NCBI GenBank assembly: GCA_021790055.1
Contig: JAJYIL010000105.1
Span: 1 to 8,703 of the forward strand
Reading direction: 5' to 3'
DNA length: 8,703 nt
From: Bacteroidota bacterium
GTDB lineage: Bacteria > Bacteroidota > Ignavibacteria > Ignavibacteriales > Ignavibacteriaceae
In this document: piece after piece, positions 5,781 to 8,703 of the stretch
How the letters are laid out: each line of letters starts with the position of its first letter
How positions within the stretch are numbered: position 1 is the stretch's first letter
Position numbers and translations under genes: made by a program
Notes under the pieces: generated by a model
What the model was told of the DNA's origin: nothing
Database searches by the model: none
Seen by the model: the letters and a program-made list of their open reading frames with translations, nothing else

Positions 5781-8121
5781 TAAGTCCAAAAAGAAGTTGA
5801 TTGAAGAATTAGAAAATCTTCAGAGGGAATTAAAGAGATTTGAGAGGTCCGGGATGGGCAAAAAGAAATCTGCCGGTGAAAAGGTAGCATCAAATCAAAA
5901 AAGAAAAGATAAAAGCCATAGTGAAGATCAGAATTACAATGCGCTGATTGAAGCGTCTCTTGATGCAATTTGCGTTGAGCAGAATGGCAAGCTTGTAATG
6001 ACAAATCCTGCATGGTGCAAATTGTTCGGCTATCCACGCAAGCTCGTCTCCTCAAATAATTTCGATTTCATGAAGATAGTAGCACCTTCCTGCCGTTTAA
6101 GAATTGAGTCAAAGCTGAATGAATTCAGCCGGAATCTTTTTACCGAGCAAAGGTATGAATTTATGGGAATTACAAGTTCCGGGGAGATAATAGATATCGA
6201 AGCAAGCATGTCTGTTATAAAATGGAACCGAAGAAAAGCTGTTTTAGGTATTTACCGGGATATTTCTGTAAGAAAAAAAATCATTGATGCATTGAAAAGG
6301 GAAGCATTCATTTTCGATAATCTAAATGATGCGATAATAATTACTGATATGGAAGGCAGCATACTCAACTGGAATTCTGCGGCTACAAAGATGTACGGCT
6401 TTACAAAAGAAGAGGTGCTGGATCGACCGGCACACATTCTCAATAGAAAAGAAGTGCATCTTTCACTGAATCAAAAAATTATCAACTCAATTGAAAAAGA
6501 AGGCAAGTGGAACGGCGAGGTTGAATTCATTAGAAAAGACGGAGTTAAGCGGCTTTCGGAAATGGTTGTGTTCCCTTACTTCGATTCTAACGGGGAACAG
6601 ATCGCTCTTGTGCGGGTTAATAGGGACATTACAGAGAAAAAGAAAGCTGAAGAAGAGTTGCAGGAAAGTAAAAGACGATATAAAGAGCTTGCCGATCTTC
6701 TGCCCCAAACCGTATTTGAAGTCGATCTTGCTGGCAAAATTACCTTTGCCAACCAGGCGAGCTTTGACACTTTCGGCTATACGAAAGAAGACTTTGAAAA
6801 AGGCTTGAATATGTTCCGGATGATAGCTTCGTCCCAAGCAGAAAAAGCCGCTAAGAATTTTCAAAAAAGAATTAGAGGCGAAAAGTTTGAAGACCAGGAA
6901 TACATTGCCATTAGAAAGGATGGTACTTCATTTCCCATACTTGTATTCACTGCCCCGATATATAAAAACGGAATAACAACCGGGCTTAGAGGCTTTATAA
7001 TAGACATCACCGAAAGGAAACAAAATGAAGACCAGCTAAGAAAGCTGTCTAGAGCCGTTGAACAAAGCGCAAGCTCTATAATGATAACAAATATATTCGG
7101 CGATCTAGAATACGTTAACCCGCGGTTCTGCGAGCTTACAGGCTATAAGCCGGATGAAGTTATAAGCCGGAACCCGCGCTTTTTAAAGACAGGTAATACT
7201 CCTGTGGAAGAATATAAGAGGATGTGGGATCTTATTTCCAACGGCAAGAAATGGTCTGGCGAATTTTTAAATAAGAAAAAAAACGGCGAGTTATTTTGGG
7301 AATCAGCTTCCATTTCTCCTATTATAGATATGCGCGGAAAGATTACTCATTACTTAGCCATCAAAGAAGACATAACGGAGAAAAAAGAAGTTGAGAAGGA
7401 ATTGATACTGGCGAAAGAGAAGGCGGAGGAATCGGATAGGTTAAAATCGGAATTCTTAGCTCAGATGTCGCATGAAATAAGATCTCCTATAAATATAATC
7501 TTAAGCTACAATTCTTTTTTAAAAGAAGAGCTTGAAGATAAGCTTGACAGCAGTCTGGAAGCCTCATTCACATCGATTGACTCCGCCGGCAAAAGGCTTT
7601 TGCGTACAATCGATCTTATACTCAATATGGCAGCTCTGCAAACCGGCTACATTAGCATTCAATTAAATCCTACTGATATCTCTTCAATAATTTCAGGTCT
7701 GATTACCGAGTTCGAGTTCTCTGCAAAAAATAAGAATGTTAAGTTGTCGATTGTTAATCATGCTGCGGGGATAAAAGTTCCGGCGGATGATTATATAGTA
7801 AGTGAGATTTTCCAAAACTTAATCGGCAATGCTCTCAAGTATACTTCTGCGGGAAGCGTTGAAGTAAAAATTTATTGCGATGGAAACAGCAAGGTAATTG
7901 CTGATATAAAAGATACCGGTATTGGCATCTCCGAAGAATATCTCCCCAAGCTTTTCATACCATTTTCTCAGGAAGAAATGGGGTACTCCCGGAAGTACGA
8001 AGGAAACGGTCTTGGACTCGCACTCGTTAAAAAGTATGTTGATTTAATAGGCGCAGAAATAAAGGTTGAAAGTAAAAAGGGAGAGGGTTCTACTTTTACT
8101 GTAATTTTTCATAGAGAGTAA
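5767..8121 (+). CDS. Multi-PAS soluble sensor histidine kinase
   Basis: 784-residue two-component sensor kinase that would autophosphorylate on histidine and pass the phosphate to an unknown response regulator. N-terminal basic/coiled-coil segment (1-50), then four PAS-like domains: about 55-170 (ends GIYRDISVRKK), 177-295 (ends VRVNRDITEKKK), 302-420 (ends GFIIDITERKQ) and 426-542 (ends AIKEDITEKKE). Then HisKA with FLAQMSHEIRSPIN (H569), and the HATPase domain with N box QNLIGNALKYT (N684, N688), G1 DTGIGIS (D716), F box FIPFSQ (F730, F733) and G2 GNGLGLALVKKY (746-757). No transmembrane segment, signal peptide or receiver domain is seen, so it should sense a cytoplasmic signal. No haem-, flavin- or Cys-LOV signature is evident, so the ligand is unknown. 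Start: TAA stands directly before ATG 5767, so the frame cannot extend upstream. There is no Shine-Dalgarno; ATG 5854 (Met30) has GAGAGG six nt upstream and is an alternative, but residues 8-27 look like a genuine coiled coil. No response regulator gene is adjacent. Confidence 0.95.
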   Translation: MISSNKSKKKLIEELENLQRELKRFERSGMGKKKSAGEKVASNQKRKDKSHSEDQNYNALIEASLDAICVEQNGKLVMTNPAWCKLFGYPRKLVSSNNFDFMKIVAPSCRLRIESKLNEFSRNLFTEQRYEFMGITSSGEIIDIEASMSVIKWNRRKAVLGIYRDISVRKKIIDALKREAFIFDNLNDAIIITDMEGSILNWNSAATKMYGFTKEEVLDRPAHILNRKEVHLSLNQKIINSIEKEGKWNGEVEFIRKDGVKRLSEMVVFPYFDSNGEQIALVRVNRDITEKKKAEEELQESKRRYKELADLLPQTVFEVDLAGKITFANQASFDTFGYTKEDFEKGLNMFRMIASSQAEKAAKNFQKRIRGEKFEDQEYIAIRKDGTSFPILVFTAPIYKNGITTGLRGFIIDITERKQNEDQLRKLSRAVEQSASSIMITNIFGDLEYVNPRFCELTGYKPDEVISRNPRFLKTGNTPVEEYKRMWDLISNGKKWSGEFLNKKKNGELFWESASISPIIDMRGKITHYLAIKEDITEKKEVEKELILAKEKAEESDRLKSEFLAQMSHEIRSPINIILSYNSFLKEELEDKLDSSLEASFTSIDSAGKRLLRTIDLILNMAALQTGYISIQLNPTDISSIISGLITEFEFSAKNKNVKLSIVNHAAGIKVPADDYIVSEIFQNLIGNALKYTSAGSVEVKIYCDGNSKVIADIKDTGIGISEEYLPKLFIPFSQEEMGYSRKYEGNGLGLALVKKYVDLIGAEIKVESKKGEGSTFTVIFHRE

Positions 8122-8137
8122 TTTCATTATACCTGAA

Positions 8138-8169
8138 TTTGAAAATAACTTCATTACTTCTTAGGTTTA
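8138..8169 (+). promoter_or_regulatory. Candidate promoter of the PLP decarboxylase gene
   Basis: TTTG (8138-8141), then 20 nt, then TAGGTTTA (8162-8169). This fits the Bacteroidota pattern TTTG-N(about 20)-TAnnTTTG at all but the last base. Transcription would start about 30 nt before ATG 8208, so the decarboxylase may be transcribed separately from the kinase. It rests on visual matching only. Confidence 0.4.
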
Positions 8170-8207
8170 ATAAAACACTTTAAATTAAAAACTATTTCAA
8201 TTGAATT

Positions 8208-8703
8208 ATGCAAAATGAAAGAATTGAAAAAGCAGGCAGTCTTGGCGACATGCCCGCCGATGAGTTCAGAAAATACGGTCATCAATTAATTGACTGGATT
8301 GCAGACTACTTAAGCAATATTGAAAAGTACCCAGCGTTAGCACAAGTTCAGCCCGGAGATATTAAAAACAGTCTTCCGAAAGCTCCGCCGCTTCATGGTG
8401 AAGGAATGGAAAATATTCTTAACGGCGTCGAACAAAAAATATTGCCGGGCATTACTCATTGGAACCATCCGGGCTTTATGGCTTATTTCAACTCGTCTGC
8501 AAGCGGGCCCGGAATACTTGCCGAGCTATTATCTGCCGCTTTCAATGTTAACGGTATGCTCTGGAAAACTTCGCCTGCTTTTACCGAGCTTGAAGAAGTG
8601 ACTCTGGATTGGTTCAGACAAATGCTTGGGCTAAACGAAGACTTCTGGGGAATCATTTACGATTCTGCTTCAGTAAGCACGATGCACGCTATTGCCGCCG
8701 CAC
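8208..8703 (+). CDS. Group II PLP-dependent (aromatic amino acid-type) decarboxylase, N-terminal part
   Basis: The first 165 codons of a cytoplasmic PLP enzyme of the DOPA/tyrosine/tryptophan decarboxylase family, truncated by the window end. Such enzymes release CO2 from an L-amino acid to give the amine; full-length members have about 470-500 residues. Family marks: N-terminal EFRKYGHQLIDWIADYL (19-35), LPKAPPLHGEGMENIL (56-71), the substrate-pocket block THWNHPGFMAYFNSSAS (83-99), NVNGMLWKTSPAFTELE (113-129) and the PLP-phosphate strand IIYDSASVSTMHAIAAA (149-165). In classical DDC the last block is GGVIQGSASE, so this is the 'YD(S/T)AS' variant. The PLP lysine lies beyond the window. Start ATG 8208 fits the domain's normal beginning but has no Shine-Dalgarno (preceding bases are TTGAATT). 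It lies 86 nt after the histidine kinase in the same direction. Substrate cannot be decided from this part. Confidence 0.9.
   Translation, partial: MQNERIEKAGSLGDMPADEFRKYGHQLIDWIADYLSNIEKYPALAQVQPGDIKNSLPKAPPLHGEGMENILNGVEQKILPGITHWNHPGFMAYFNSSASGPGILAELLSAAFNVNGMLWKTSPAFTELEEVTLDWFRQMLGLNEDFWGIIYDSASVSTMHAIAAA

Noticed and set aside
6491..6808. 105-codon open frame inside the histidine kinase gene
   Set aside because: It is a +1-frame shadow of well-conserved PAS coding sequence and its translation has no recognisable domain.
7183..7200. LOV-type flavin site in the fourth PAS domain (RNPRFLKTG resembles the NCRFLQ motif)
   Set aside because: The flavin-reactive cysteine is replaced by proline, so a photoreceptor function is not supported.
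1..8703. CRISPR array, tRNA/rRNA genes, insertion sequence or prophage genes
   Set aside because: No regularly spaced repeats, cloverleaf, transposase, integrase or phage-like reading frame was seen on either strand.

Overview
The window looks like ordinary chromosomal DNA from a fairly AT-rich bacterium in the Bacteroidota / Chlorobiota / Ignavibacteria neighbourhood. Three observations support this. The alanyl-tRNA synthetase has Bacteroidota-style sequence blocks. Several starts lack a Shine-Dalgarno sequence. Several upstream regions contain matches to the TTTG / TAnnTTTG promoter pattern of that group. The placement is inferred from remembered family features, not from a search.

Layout, left to right: (1) a complete alaS on the minus strand (73-2658). 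(2) A 111-bp divergent gap, then a plus-strand pair: a small CxxC glutaredoxin (2770-3018) followed 4 nt later by a 90-aa GroES-type co-chaperonin (3023-3295). No groEL follows. (3) A 91-bp convergent gap holding degenerate GCAWAGN heptamers in both orientations, which can fold into a hairpin. (4) A minus-strand fused ADP-forming acyl/acetyl-CoA synthetase (3387-5477). (5) A 289-bp divergent AT-rich gap with a candidate promoter for the synthetase and a doubtful 44-codon ORF running into the next gene. (6) A plus-strand soluble sensor histidine kinase with four PAS-like domains (5767-8121). (7) An 86-bp gap with the best promoter-like element of the window, then the first 165 codons of a group II PLP-dependent decarboxylase, cut by the window end (8208-8703).

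The genes fall into unrelated roles: translation (AlaRS), redox and protein folding (glutaredoxin + GroES), energy metabolism (ATP from acyl-CoA), signalling (PAS kinase without a neighbouring response regulator) and amino-acid decarboxylation. I see no mobile element, CRISPR array, RNA gene or clear multi-gene novel system. The points most worth a second look are the heptamer/hairpin repeat, the glutaredoxin-GroES pair without groEL, and the way translation of the histidine kinase begins.
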